From Uliginosibacterium sp036017065 (GTDB lineage Bacteria; Pseudomonadota; Gammaproteobacteria; Burkholderiales; Rhodocyclaceae), in assembly GCF_036017065.1 (NCBI RefSeq), contig NZ_JAYXHR010000001.1, positions 1,798,001 to 1,862,000 on the forward strand: a stretch of 64,000 nt of DNA, read 5' to 3'. The position numbers and the translations under genes are program-made. Positions 1 through 8,590 of this stretch are shown here, piece by piece. The notes under the pieces are model-generated. The model worked only from the letters and a program-made list of their open reading frames with translations, was not told the DNA's origin and did not search any database. The first letter of the stretch is position 1; each line of letters opens with the position of its first letter.

Positions 1-1602
1 GACGATGGTGCCGCTCGACAGGCCTTCGGTGTAGTTGGCATAGACCGACACGTTCGTCAGCGGCTTGACCACCACGCCCACCACCGGCGACACGGCGCTG
101 GAGTCATAGTTGGTGGTCGGTGCGCCGGTGGTCGTGTTGAAGCCCTGCTGCTCGACCTTCTGGTTGCGCGCGCCCAGGGTGACCAGCACGCGGTCCTGCG
201 CGAAGGACAGGGTGTCGGCAATCGCGAAGCTGGTCAACGTGGTCTCGGCCGACTTGTTGGCAGGCGTACGCGCCGCGGTGATGACCGGCAGCGGCGAGGG
301 GTTGTAGATGTTGGAATTCGTGCTGCCTGCGGACTGGATGTAGGCATTGCCTTCTTCGCGGTCCAGCAGCGTCGCGCCGAGATTCAGCGTGTGCACCACA
401 CCGAATGTGTCGAACTTCCAGCGCACGCCGGCGCTGCCGCTGGTGGTCTTGGTGTACGAGTCGTAGTACGAATTGCGCACCGAGAAATTGCCGGTCTGAT
501 TCAGGCCGCTGCTCACCGGGAATATCTGCGAGGTCTCGCCATCGCGATAGCCGATGGCCGCATAGGCGGTCAGCGCGTTGGTGAAGTCGTACTCGACGCG
601 GGTCGCCACCGTGGTGTCGCGCTGCTGCAGGTTGGTGCCGGGATACCAGTTGGAGCGTGAATCCGGCGGCTCGGGGATGTAGGTGGTGGTGTTCGCAAAA
701 CTGATCTGCGGGCGGAATTCCTTGGTGTCATCGCGCTGGACGACGGCATCCAGCAACCAGCGCAGCTTGCTGCCGCGATAGTCCACCGCAAGGGCACCAA
801 CGCCGTTGGTCACGTTGCCGTTGTCGATGGTGGCTTCGCCATCACGCGCGACGCCGTTGAAGCGAATGCCCCACTCCTTGTGGTCGCCAAAGCGCGCGCC
901 GCTGTCGAGGTGCGCACCGAAGTTGGACGCGCTCTGCCCGAGGAAAGTCAGTCGCGTCAGCGGAGTGTCGCCGGCACGCTTGCTGACGATGTTGATGCCC
1001 CCACCGATGCTGCCACCGGGCGCCATGCCATTGACGAGCGTATTCGGGCCCTTCAGTAGCTCCACGCGCTCGGTGATCTGCGGCGGCACGCGGCTGGGGG
1101 AGATCAGGCCGTAGAGGCCGTTGAAGCCGACGTCCTGGCCCGGCACCTGGAAGCCACGAATCTGGTAGGTGTCGTCGAAACCGTTGGCACCGGTGGTCAG
1201 GCGCACCGACGCGTCGTTGATCAGCGCCTCGGCCACCGTGCGGGCCTGCTGGTCCTGCAGCAGTTCGGAGGTGTAGCTGGTGACGCTGAAGGGGACGTCC
1301 ATGTTGTCTTCGGTGCCCAGCAGGCCGAGCGATGCGCCGCGTGCCTGCTGGCCGCCGGCGTGCGGCCCGTCCGCCTGCGAATTGGCGGTGACGGTCACGA
1401 CCGGCAGCGTGGCGTCCGCGCGCGGAGCGGTGGTGGCGGTCTGCGCCATGGCGACTGCAGGCACGACGGCGCCGGCCAGCGCGAGGCCGACGAGGGCGCC
1501 ATGGATGGCGAGGGCCAGCCGGGTCGGTTGCTGCGGAGAGCCGGACAGCGTGTCAGCGGCAGGGGCGGCGGAACGAAGACTGCGGACGCTACTGATATTC
1601 AT
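1..1602 (-). CDS. TonB-dependent siderophore receptor, 3' end cut by window edge
   Basis: Outer-membrane receptor for active uptake of ferric siderophores, energised by TonB/ExbBD. I translated the minus strand: 534 codons are open to base 1. The protein starts with a long signal peptide (hydrophobic core near residues 29-52 ending AVAMAQ), followed by a plug domain with the family landmarks YQIRGF, RVELLKGPNTLVNGMAPGG and GGGINIVSKRA. The first beta strands of the barrel follow. ATG at 1602 is the first start after an in-frame TAA. Full family length is about 700-800 residues, so roughly the last third lies outside the window. A Fur-box-like sequence sits 26 bases upstream, which fits iron regulation. 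The ligand cannot be inferred. Confidence 0.9.
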   Translation of the reverse strand, partial: MNISSVRSLRSAAPAADTLSGSPQQPTRLALAIHGALVGLALAGAVVPAVAMAQTATTAPRADATLPVVTVTANSQADGPHAGGQQARGASLGLLGTEDNMDVPFSVTSYTSELLQDQQARTVAEALINDASVRLTTGANGFDDTYQIRGFQVPGQDVGFNGLYGLISPSRVPPQITERVELLKGPNTLVNGMAPGGSIGGGINIVSKRAGDTPLTRLTFLGQSASNFGAHLDSGARFGDHKEWGIRFNGVARDGEATIDNGNVTNGVGALAVDYRGSKLRWLLDAVVQRDDTKEFRPQISFANTTTYIPEPPDSRSNWYPGTNLQQRDTTVATRVEYDFTNALTAYAAIGYRDGETSQIFPVSSGLNQTGNFSVRNSYYDSYTKTTSGSAGVRWKFDTFGVVHTLNLGATLLDREEGNAYIQSAGSTNSNIYNPSPLPVITAARTPANKSAETTLTSFAIADTLSFAQDRVLVTLGARNQKVEQQGFNTTTGAPTTNYDSSAVSPVVGVVVKPLTNVSVYANYTEGLSSGTIV

Positions 1603-1627
1603 GATTATTGCGATTTTTGCAAGTTAA

Positions 1628-1642
1628 TAAGACTGATTCTCA
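1628..1642 (-). promoter_or_regulatory. Candidate Fur box of the TonB receptor
   Basis: Read on the minus strand the site is TGAGAATCAGTCTTA. It matches the 7-1-7 Fur consensus TGATAATNATTATCA at 10 of 14 positions. It lies just upstream of the receptor start, where a repressor would block transcription. The match was made by eye. Confidence 0.55.
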
Positions 1643-1701
1643 TTGTACTTCAAGACCTGCCCCTTCGGGCAAACCCGTAGCCACAAAAAGTCCGGGGCAA
1701 G

Positions 1702-1730
1702 AAAAAACCGGGCGGTTTGCACCGCCCGGT
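1702..1730 (-). terminator. Rho-independent terminator of phoX
   Basis: ACCGGGCGGT and ACCGCCCGGT (1707-1716 and 1721-1730) form a 10-bp stem with a 4-base loop. Read on the minus strand it is followed by a run of T, and it lies 55 bases after the phoX stop. Confidence 0.8.
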
Positions 1731-1784
1731 CCGGGTTGCTTCAGCGACGCCCTGCCATGACAGCAGGCAGGGCAAGCATCGATA

Positions 1785-3980
1785 TCAGGTACCGATGCGG
1801 CCGCCGTCGTCCTTGGTGATGACCACGGTGGCCGAGCGCGGACGCTGGCCTGCACCGTAGCCGGCGTTGGACGGCCAGCGGCTGCCGTACTTGGCCGGGT
1901 CGGACAGGTCCGCCGCGGTGGTGTTCTCGCCCGGGTGCTGGACGTTCACGAAGATCGTCTTGCCATCGGGTGACTCGCAGATGCCGGTGATTTCCTGCTG
2001 CTTCGGACCGACCAGGAAGCGCTTCAGGGTGGCGTCGCTGGCTTCCTTGCCGACGTAGGTGTTCAGCGTCGTCGCACCACTGATGACCGTCTTGGTGCTG
2101 CCGTCGCCGACCTTGCCCGGCAATGCCGCCAGCATCATGCAGTTGGTGACGTCGGTGTAGGCGCCGTCATCGGTCTGGATCCAGCAGATGCCGGTGCTGG
2201 GCGTGAAGGCCAGGCCGTCGGGGCTGGAGAAGTCGTTGATGGCGGTGAGGCCCGACAGGTTCACACCCGCCGGCGAGGTTTCCTCGGCACCGAACAGGAA
2301 GACGTCCCACTTGAAGCTGGTCGCGGCCGGATCGTCACCGGTCTCGGCCATGCGGATGATGTGGCCGTGCACGTTGCCGCTCTGCGTGGCCGCACCCTTG
2401 CTGTCGGTGTAGGAGCGCGGGTTGGCGGTGTCGACCGTCGCCGTGGTGCGGCTGCTGTTGTTGGTCATGGTGAAGTACACCTCGCCGGTGGTCGGGCTGG
2501 TGGCGCACCACTCGGGGCGGTCCATCTTGGTGGCACCGACGGCATCGGCAGCCAGGCGGGCGTTCACCGCCACATCGGCCTGATCAGCGAAGGCATAGCT
2601 GGCGTAGCCGGCGATGGCCGGGTTGGTGATGGACAACTCGATCCACTCACCCGAGCCGTCCGGCTTGTACTTGGCGACGTAGAGCTTGCCGGTATCCAGG
2701 TACTTGTCGCCGGTGGCGACGCGGTTGGCGGCGGTGGCATCCGATGCGATCCAGGTCGCGGTGGACACCCACTTGTAGACGTATTCGCCCTGCGAGTCGT
2801 CACCCATGTACACCGCCAGCGGCTTGCCGACGACGGGGCGCGAGAAGGCGGCGCCTTCGTGCGCGAAGCGGCCCAGGGAGGTGCGCTTCTTGATGGCGAC
2901 GGACTTGTTGTACGGGTCGATCTCGGTCAGGTAGCCCTGGCCGTTCATCTCGTTGCGGTAGTCGTCGGTGCCATCGGTGGACGCGCCGGTCTTGCTGTTG
3001 ACCCAGCGGACGAAGCGGTCGTCGGCGCCCGCGGTCTGCCAGCCGTAGCGGCTGGCGGCACCCTGTGCGCGGCCGTAGCGGTTGAGCGAGGCGACGGTCT
3101 TGTCATTGCCGCGCGCAGCATTGTCGGCAGCACCGCGGGTGAAGTAGCCGGCCCAGTTCTCTTCGCCGGTCAGCAGCGTTCCCCACGGCGTCTTGCCGGT
3201 GCCGCAGTTGTTCAGCGTGCCGCGGGTCTTCTCGCCGGTGGTGGAGAACTTCGTCTTCAGCAGCGCATTGCCACGCGCCACGCCGGACAGCTCGATCTCG
3301 GTGTTGGGGGTGATGCGGCGATTGAAGGTGGAGTCCTGCACCACCGCGAACTTGCCGGCGGTCTTCTTCACCTCGACGATGGCCACGCCGTGGCAGTCGA
3401 TTTCCTTGTCGGCCTCGCCGATCGGCCGCGGGTTGGCGCTCGGGCCGCTGGCGTGCAGGAACACCGGGGTGATGTACTCGTGGTTGATGCCCAGCAGCGC
3501 ACGGTCGCTGGCGTTGGCATCCGGTGCGCCGGCCGCGGACAGGCCGAAGTACTCCATGCCGTCGTGGCAGTCGCCACTGCGCTGGTCGTAGCCGGTGTCG
3601 GTGCCGTCGTTCTTCGCGGCAGCGACGCCGGCGAACAGCGGGTCGCCACAGGCGTAGATGACGCTGGCGGTGTAACCGGCCGGCACGCTGAACGCGTCGG
3701 CCAGGCTCTTGGCGACCGGGTTGAAACCCAGCAGCTTCTCGGTCGGGGTCGTCGGGGTGGTGGGCGTAGCCGGCGCCGGGTCGTCACTACCACCGCAGGC
3801 AGCCAGGCCGAAGCTGCCGAAGAAGGCCAGGCCGGCACTGCCGACGCCGCCACGCAGCAGGCTGCGACGCGACATGCGGGCATTCAGCACGTCCTGGATG
3901 GATTCGTTGGGCGAAGTATTGTTGCCGATGTCGTCCGGGTCGATGCCCCCGTCGAACGGCACGAAGTTGTTTTTGCTCAC
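1785..3980 (-). CDS. phoX: PhoX-family alkaline phosphatase (DUF839), Tat-exported
   Basis: Predicted periplasmic or surface phosphomonoesterase that releases phosphate from organic phosphate; known PhoX enzymes use Ca and Fe cofactors. The 731-residue protein has a Tat signal: SRRSLLRGG near residues 37-45, then a hydrophobic stretch ending LAACGG, which also reads as a lipobox and suggests a Tat lipoprotein. The rest is the DUF839/PhoX fold, with motifs such as GINHEYITP, LLTGEENWAGYF, FAHEGAAF and MDRPEWCATSPTTGEVYFTMTNN (split here by family knowledge, not by search). The start is GTG preceded by AAGGAG at good spacing. The gene is monocistronic with its own terminator. No convincing Pho box was seen upstream. 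Confidence 0.9.
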   Translation of the reverse strand: MSKNNFVPFDGGIDPDDIGNNTSPNESIQDVLNARMSRRSLLRGGVGSAGLAFFGSFGLAACGGSDDPAPATPTTPTTPTEKLLGFNPVAKSLADAFSVPAGYTASVIYACGDPLFAGVAAAKNDGTDTGYDQRSGDCHDGMEYFGLSAAGAPDANASDRALLGINHEYITPVFLHASGPSANPRPIGEADKEIDCHGVAIVEVKKTAGKFAVVQDSTFNRRITPNTEIELSGVARGNALLKTKFSTTGEKTRGTLNNCGTGKTPWGTLLTGEENWAGYFTRGAADNAARGNDKTVASLNRYGRAQGAASRYGWQTAGADDRFVRWVNSKTGASTDGTDDYRNEMNGQGYLTEIDPYNKSVAIKKRTSLGRFAHEGAAFSRPVVGKPLAVYMGDDSQGEYVYKWVSTATWIASDATAANRVATGDKYLDTGKLYVAKYKPDGSGEWIELSITNPAIAGYASYAFADQADVAVNARLAADAVGATKMDRPEWCATSPTTGEVYFTMTNNSSRTTATVDTANPRSYTDSKGAATQSGNVHGHIIRMAETGDDPAATSFKWDVFLFGAEETSPAGVNLSGLTAINDFSSPDGLAFTPSTGICWIQTDDGAYTDVTNCMMLAALPGKVGDGSTKTVISGATTLNTYVGKEASDATLKRFLVGPKQQEITGICESPDGKTIFVNVQHPGENTTAADLSDPAKYGSRWPSNAGYGAGQRPRSATVVITKDDGGRIGT

Positions 3981-4069
3981 TGCTGCTCCTTCACTGAAAA
4001 GTCGCTGGCAGTCTAGGAACCCAGTGTGAAACCCTTATTGCAGTCAGGTTAATCCGGACCAGTCGCGCG

Positions 4070-5821
4070 CTAACGCTGGTGCGCGATGCGCCGCGACAGC
4101 ACGATCACCGGCAGCAGGCCCACCACCACGATGGTGAGCGCCGCCGTGGAGGCCTCGGCAAGACGCTCGTCCGACGCCAGGATGTAGGCCTGCGTCGCCA
4201 GCGTATCGAAGTTGAAGGGGCGCATCACCAGGGTGGCCGGCAGTTCCTTCATCACATCCACGAACACCAGCAGGGCGGCGGTCAGCAGGCTGCCGGACAA
4301 CAACGGCCAGTGCACCCGGCGCAAGGTCTCGCCGCGCCCCGCGCCCAGGCTGCGCGCGGCCTCGTCCATGCTGGGCGTGATGCGCGCCAGGCCGGACTCG
4401 ATGCTCTGCAGGGCAACGGTGAGATAGCGCACGAGGTAGGCGTACACCAGCGCCGCGATGCCACCGGTGAGCAGCAGGCCGGGGTTGTTGCCGGTGAGGC
4501 GCGCGATGGCTTCGGCCAGCGCGTTGTCCAGCCGCGCCACGGGAATCAGCACCCCCACCGCGATCACCGCGCCCGGCACCGCGTAGCCGAGGCCCACCAC
4601 GCGGTTCGCAACGGATGGCCACGGCGAGCGTGCCAGCCGGGCGGCGTAGGCCAGCAACACGCCGAGCAAGACCGCGCAGGCGGCAGTGACGGCGGAGATC
4701 AGCGCACTGTTGTGCACCAGCTCGAAATAGCGTTCGCCGAACTGGGCGTCGCCCTCGACGATCGCCATGCGCAGCAACAGCCCGCCGGGCAGCAGGAAGC
4801 CGAAGACGATGGGCAGCACGCAGGACGCGGTCGCCAGCCAGGCCATCGCCCCCTGCAGCGGACGGCGATGCAGCACCCGCCCGCGTGCACCGGCGGCGTA
4901 GCGCGCACGGCCACGCGAGGCACGTTCCAGCAACAATACCAGGGCGACGACCGACAGCAAGGCAGTGGCGAGTTGGGCGGCGGCGATGCGGTCACCCAGC
5001 GAGAACCAGGCGCGGTAGATGCCGGTGGTGAAGGTCTGCACGGCGAAGTACTGCACCGTGCCGAAGTCGGCCAGCGTCTCCATCAGCGCCAGCGCCACGC
5101 CACCGACCACCGCCGGACGCGCAAGCGGCAGGGACACACGCCAGAAGTTCTGCCACGGCGTCAGCCCCAGCGAGCGGCCCGCCTCCACCAGCGAACCGGC
5201 GCGTTCCAGGAAGGCGCTGCGCGCCAGCATGTACACGTACGGGTAGAGCACGAACATGAACATCGCGCAGGCGCCGCCCAGCGAGCGTACGTCCGGAAAC
5301 CAGTAGTCGGCGCGCGTCCAGTGGAAGGTCTCGCGCAGCCAGGTCTGCAGGGGCCCGACGAACTGCAGGAAGTCGGTATACACATAGGCCAGCACATAGG
5401 CCGGACAGGCCAGCGGCAAGACCAGCGCCCACTCCAGCGTGCAGCGGCCGGGGAACTCCAGCATGGTCGTGAGCCAGGCGGTGGTCACGCCCATGCTCGC
5501 CACGCCCAGCGCCACCACGATGCACAGCACCAGGGTGTTGAGCAGGTACTCGCCAAGCACGGTGTCGAGGAGATGGCGCCAGGTCTCACCGGTGCTCCAG
5601 TCCATCAGGCTCAGCGCGACGGCGAGCACCGGCATCATCACCAGCACGGCGACCGTCATCGCGGCCAGGGCCAGCGGATGCTCCTGCAACATGCGCAGGC
5701 GGCGGGGTGACGAAGTTGCAGGCGTGGCGTTAGGCACTGAAGGGGGAACGAGGGTGAACGGACGCGGCAGGCGCCGGAACGGGACAGATCCGCCGGCTGC
5801 AGGCATGCGAGGGCCGGCCAT
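4070..5821 (-). CDS. fbpB: Ferric iron ABC transporter permease, FbpB type
   Basis: Inner-membrane permease for ferric iron, homologous to FbpB/AfuB/SfuB. It is a double-length permease: two copies of the binding-protein-dependent transport fold in one chain. Each copy has an EAA-like loop, EAGRSLGLTPWQNFWRVSLP in the first half and EAARSLGAGRGETLRRVHWP in the second. About twelve membrane segments are visible, from LALAAMTVAVLVMMPVL to ALTIVVVGLLPVIVL. The open frame extends upstream to 5905, but that would overlap the divergent ATPase gene. I chose the ATG at 5821; an internal ATG at 5692, just before the first membrane segment, is equally plausible. Its partner ATPase is divergent next door. 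No iron-binding protein gene (FbpA) is present. Confidence 0.85.
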   Translation of the reverse strand: MAGPRMPAAGGSVPFRRLPRPFTLVPPSVPNATPATSSPRRLRMLQEHPLALAAMTVAVLVMMPVLAVALSLMDWSTGETWRHLLDTVLGEYLLNTLVLCIVVALGVASMGVTTAWLTTMLEFPGRCTLEWALVLPLACPAYVLAYVYTDFLQFVGPLQTWLRETFHWTRADYWFPDVRSLGGACAMFMFVLYPYVYMLARSAFLERAGSLVEAGRSLGLTPWQNFWRVSLPLARPAVVGGVALALMETLADFGTVQYFAVQTFTTGIYRAWFSLGDRIAAAQLATALLSVVALVLLLERASRGRARYAAGARGRVLHRRPLQGAMAWLATASCVLPIVFGFLLPGGLLLRMAIVEGDAQFGERYFELVHNSALISAVTAACAVLLGVLLAYAARLARSPWPSVANRVVGLGYAVPGAVIAVGVLIPVARLDNALAEAIARLTGNNPGLLLTGGIAALVYAYLVRYLTVALQSIESGLARITPSMDEAARSLGAGRGETLRRVHWPLLSGSLLTAALLVFVDVMKELPATLVMRPFNFDTLATQAYILASDERLAEASTAALTIVVVGLLPVIVLSRRIAHQR

Positions 5822-5827
5822 TATAAT
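5822..5827 (+). promoter_or_regulatory. -10 box (TATAAT) of the ABC ATPase gene
   Basis: A consensus TATAAT lies 48 bases before the ATG at 5875. No good -35 was identified. Confidence 0.45.
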
Positions 5828-5874
5828 TTCGCCCAGCCCGCCGTCTTCCGGCGATTCCGAGCGACCGCCGCCGC

Positions 5875-6972
5875 ATGACCCATCCGTCCGATCCCGCCAC
5901 CTCATCCCCGCCCCTGCTCGACGCGCGCCAGTTGCGCCTCGGCTACGGCACCACGGAGGTCGTGCATGACGTGTCCTTCCAGTTGCAGGCCGGCAGCATC
6001 GCCTGCCTGCTGGGGCCGTCGGGTTGCGGCAAGACGACCATCCTGCGCTCGATCGCCGGCTTCGAGCGGCTGTGGGGCGGCAGCCTGCAGTTCGACGGCA
6101 AGGCGCTGGCCGGCGACGGCCTGCACGTGCCGGCCGAACGCCGCCGCATCGGCATGGTGTTCCAGGACTACGCGCTGTTCCCGCACCTGAGCATCACAGA
6201 CAACCTGCGCTTCGGCCTGCGCGGGCTGGGCGCACGCGACCGCGCAGCCCGCGTACAGGACATGCTGCGGCTGGTCGGCCTGCTCGGCCAGGGTGACAAG
6301 TACCCGCACGAGCTGTCCGGCGGCCAGCAACAGCGCGTGGCACTGGCCCGCGCGCTGGCGCCGCAGCCACAACTGATCCTGCTCGACGAGCCCTTCTCCA
6401 ACCTCGACGTGGACCTGCGCGAGCGCCTGTCCGCCGAGGTCCGCGACATCCTGAAAACGGCCGGCACCAGCGCCATCCTGGTGACACACGACCAGCACGA
6501 GGCCTTCGCGATGGCCGACGAGATCGGCGTGATGCACGCCGGCCGCATCCAGCAATGGGACAGCGCCTACCGCCTGTACCACCTGCCGGCCAACCGCTTC
6601 GTCGCCGACTTCGTGGGCCAGGGCGTCTTCGTGCCGGGCACCCCGCGTGGCCAGGACAGCGTGGAGATCGAGCTGGGCCTGTTGCGCTCCCGCCTGCCGG
6701 TGGAAGGTGACGGCACCCGGACGCTGGACGTACTGCTGCGCCCCGACGACGTGGTGCACGACGACGCCAGCCCGCTGCGTGCCGAGGTGCTGCACAAGGC
6801 CTTCCGCGGCGCGCAGATCCTCTACACCCTGCGACTGGCCAGCGGCACGCGGGTGCTGTCGCTGGTGCCCAGCCATCACAACCACGCCCTGGGCGAGCGC
6901 ATCGGCATCCGCCTGGACGTGGACCACGTGGTGACGTTCAGCCACACGGCAGCCCGGCCCGTTGCCGCATGA
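5875..6972 (+). CDS. fbpC: Ferric iron ABC transporter ATP-binding protein, FbpC type
   Basis: ATPase that powers the neighbouring double permease. The 365-residue protein has Walker A GPSGCGKTT near residue 47, the signature LSGGQQQRVALARAL, Walker B LILLDEPFSNLD and the switch histidine in VTHDQHEA. A C-terminal TOBE-like regulatory domain covers about residues 270-355. Sequence and length fit the FbpC/PotA group, and pairing with a fused double permease points to ferric iron, though thiamine or spermidine-like transporters share this architecture. Its stop overlaps the start of aat by four bases (ATGA), so aat is probably co-translated. Confidence 0.88.
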   Translation: MTHPSDPATSSPPLLDARQLRLGYGTTEVVHDVSFQLQAGSIACLLGPSGCGKTTILRSIAGFERLWGGSLQFDGKALAGDGLHVPAERRRIGMVFQDYALFPHLSITDNLRFGLRGLGARDRAARVQDMLRLVGLLGQGDKYPHELSGGQQQRVALARALAPQPQLILLDEPFSNLDVDLRERLSAEVRDILKTAGTSAILVTHDQHEAFAMADEIGVMHAGRIQQWDSAYRLYHLPANRFVADFVGQGVFVPGTPRGQDSVEIELGLLRSRLPVEGDGTRTLDVLLRPDDVVHDDASPLRAEVLHKAFRGAQILYTLRLASGTRVLSLVPSHHNHALGERIGIRLDVDHVVTFSHTAARPVAA

Positions 6973-7697
6973 TTCCCTGGCTGGGCGACGAACCCCTGTT
7001 CCCGCCCGTGCGCCGCGCGCTGCGCGAGCCCAACGGCCTGCTCGCCGCCGGCGGCGCCCTCGACCCCGACTGGCTGCTGGCGGCCTACCGGCAGGGCATC
7101 TTCCCGTGGTTCTCGGCAGGTGAACCCATCCTGTGGTGGAGCCCGGACCCGCGCATGGTGGTCGTGCCGGCCGAGCTGCGCGTCACCCGCTCCCTGCGCA
7201 AGACCATCCGCAGCGGCCGCTTCCAGGTGCGCTGCGATACGAGTTTTCCCGCAGTCATGGCCGCCTGCGCCGCCCCGCGCAGCTACGCGCAAGGCACCTG
7301 GATCACCCCCGCCATGCAGGCGGCCTATTGCCGCATGCATGAACTGGGCTGGGCGCACAGCGTCGAAACCTGGGACGGCGACGAACTGGTCGGCGGCCTC
7401 TACGGCATGGCCCTGGGGCGGGTGTTCTACGGCGAATCCATGTTCCACCGCGCCACCGATGCCTCCAAGGTGGCGTTCGCCCACCTCGCCCGGTGGCTTG
7501 AAGAGCAGGGTTTCGTCGTCATAGACTGCCAGATGACGACCGCTCATCTCGCATCACTGGGCGGTCGGGAGCTGGCCCGCGACGACTTCGTCGCCGGCCT
7601 GCCAGACTGGACTGCAGAAGGTCGCGCACCCGGCCGCTGGCCGGCCGACGCGATGGCCCACCTGTCCCACCCCGATTTCGCTGCCGACTGGAGCTGA
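6969..7697 (+). CDS. aat: Leucyl/phenylalanyl-tRNA--protein transferase
   Basis: Transfers Leu or Phe from tRNA to proteins with N-terminal Lys or Arg, creating N-degrons for ClpS/ClpAP. The 242-residue protein carries family landmarks: PNGLLAAGG, YRQGIFPWF, LWWSPDPRMV, TWITPAMQAAY, GGLYGMALGRVFYGESMFH and the C-terminal DCQMTTAHLASLG. It begins inside the stop of the ABC ATPase gene and is followed nine bases later by bpt. The two transferases sit together, as commonly seen in betaproteobacteria, and form the N-end rule unit. No anomaly was seen. Confidence 0.96.
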   Translation: MIPWLGDEPLFPPVRRALREPNGLLAAGGALDPDWLLAAYRQGIFPWFSAGEPILWWSPDPRMVVVPAELRVTRSLRKTIRSGRFQVRCDTSFPAVMAACAAPRSYAQGTWITPAMQAAYCRMHELGWAHSVETWDGDELVGGLYGMALGRVFYGESMFHRATDASKVAFAHLARWLEEQGFVVIDCQMTTAHLASLGGRELARDDFVAGLPDWTAEGRAPGRWPADAMAHLSHPDFAADWS

Positions 7698-7706
7698 ACA
7701 ACCGCG

Positions 7707-8453
7707 ATGTCACTGCTCAAGGACCTGCCCTATTCCTTCCTGCAGTTCTATGCGACCGCGCCCTACTCCTGCTCCTACCTGCCGGAGCGGACGGCGCGCT
7801 CGCAGGTGGCCACGCCCAGCCACATGATCGACAGCGCGCTGTACGGCGAGCTGGTGCGCAGCGGCTTCCGCCGCAGCGGCGTGTTCACCTACCGCCCCTA
7901 TTGCGACAGTTGCCGCGCCTGCGTGCCGGTGCGCGTGCCGGTCGCGCGCTTCAGCCCCAACCGCACCCAGCAGCGCATCTGGCGCAAGCATTACCAGTTG
8001 TCGCCGCGCGAACTGCCGATGAGCTTCGACGAGGAGCACTACAAGCTGTACCAGCGCTACCAGCGCCTGCGCCACAGCGGCGGCGGCATGGACCAGGACA
8101 GCCGCGAGCAGTACACCCACTTCCTGCTGCAAAGCCATGTGGACACGCGGCTGGTGGAATTCCGCGAGGGCGACACGCTGCGCATGGTGTCCATCATCGA
8201 CTGCCTGCCGGACGGGCTGTCCAGCGTCTACACCTTCTACGACCCCGACCAGACCCAGGCCAGCTACGGCACCTACGGCGTGCTGTGGCAGATCGAGGCC
8301 TGCCGCCAGATGGGGCGGGACTACGTGTACCTCGGCTACTACATCCGCGACTGCGACAAGATGAACTACAAGCGCCGCTTCCATCCGCTGGAAGGGCGGG
8401 TGCAGGGCCAGTGGCGCGAACTGGGCGAAGCCGACCTCGACGCACTGGGCTGA
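7707..8453 (+). CDS. bpt: Aspartate/glutamate leucyltransferase (Bpt, ATE1 family)
   Basis: Transfers leucine from tRNA to proteins with N-terminal Asp or Glu; this is the bacterial ATE1-like branch of the N-end rule. The 248-residue protein has the conserved N-terminal CSYLPERTARSQ region, the CDSCRACVPVRVPV cysteine cluster, and the C-terminal GYYIRDCDKMNYKRRFHP motif. Length is normal for the family. It follows aat directly and probably shares its transcript. The next gene starts 137 bases downstream on the same strand, after a gap with its own candidate regulatory site. Confidence 0.95.
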   Translation: MSLLKDLPYSFLQFYATAPYSCSYLPERTARSQVATPSHMIDSALYGELVRSGFRRSGVFTYRPYCDSCRACVPVRVPVARFSPNRTQQRIWRKHYQLSPRELPMSFDEEHYKLYQRYQRLRHSGGGMDQDSREQYTHFLLQSHVDTRLVEFREGDTLRMVSIIDCLPDGLSSVYTFYDPDQTQASYGTYGVLWQIEACRQMGRDYVYLGYYIRDCDKMNYKRRFHPLEGRVQGQWRELGEADLDALG

Positions 8454-8547
8454 GGCTGCTCGCGCGGCGGTGCAGCACGGCTGCCAGCCTGAATCCTTGA
8501 ATCTATATCTTCCGTGTCGCATTTCTCCAAGCCGGGGCGTCGCCGTT

Positions 8548-8556
8548 TTGTAACAA
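8548..8556. promoter_or_regulatory. Weak candidate regulator site before udh
   Basis: TTGTAACAA is palindromic except at its centre and lies 35 bases before the udh start. Its TTGTTAC half (other strand) recurs twice in front of the dctP gene at 12604. It matches the FadR-type consensus TNGTNNNACNA only partly. Confidence 0.3.
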
Positions 8557-8590
8557 TGTCGGCTTCGCCACGCCTGTCCGCCGGATAACG

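Noticed and set aside
2361..4016. 551-residue plus-strand frame
   Set aside because: Antisense shadow of phoX; low-complexity Gly/Ala/Arg composition and no motif.
3981..4069. Possible Pho box before phoX
   Set aside because: No pair of TGTCA-like direct repeats at 11-base spacing was found.
4079..5710. 543-residue plus-strand frame
   Set aside because: Antisense to the fbpB permease; His/Gln/Arg-rich as expected from reading GC-rich code backwards.
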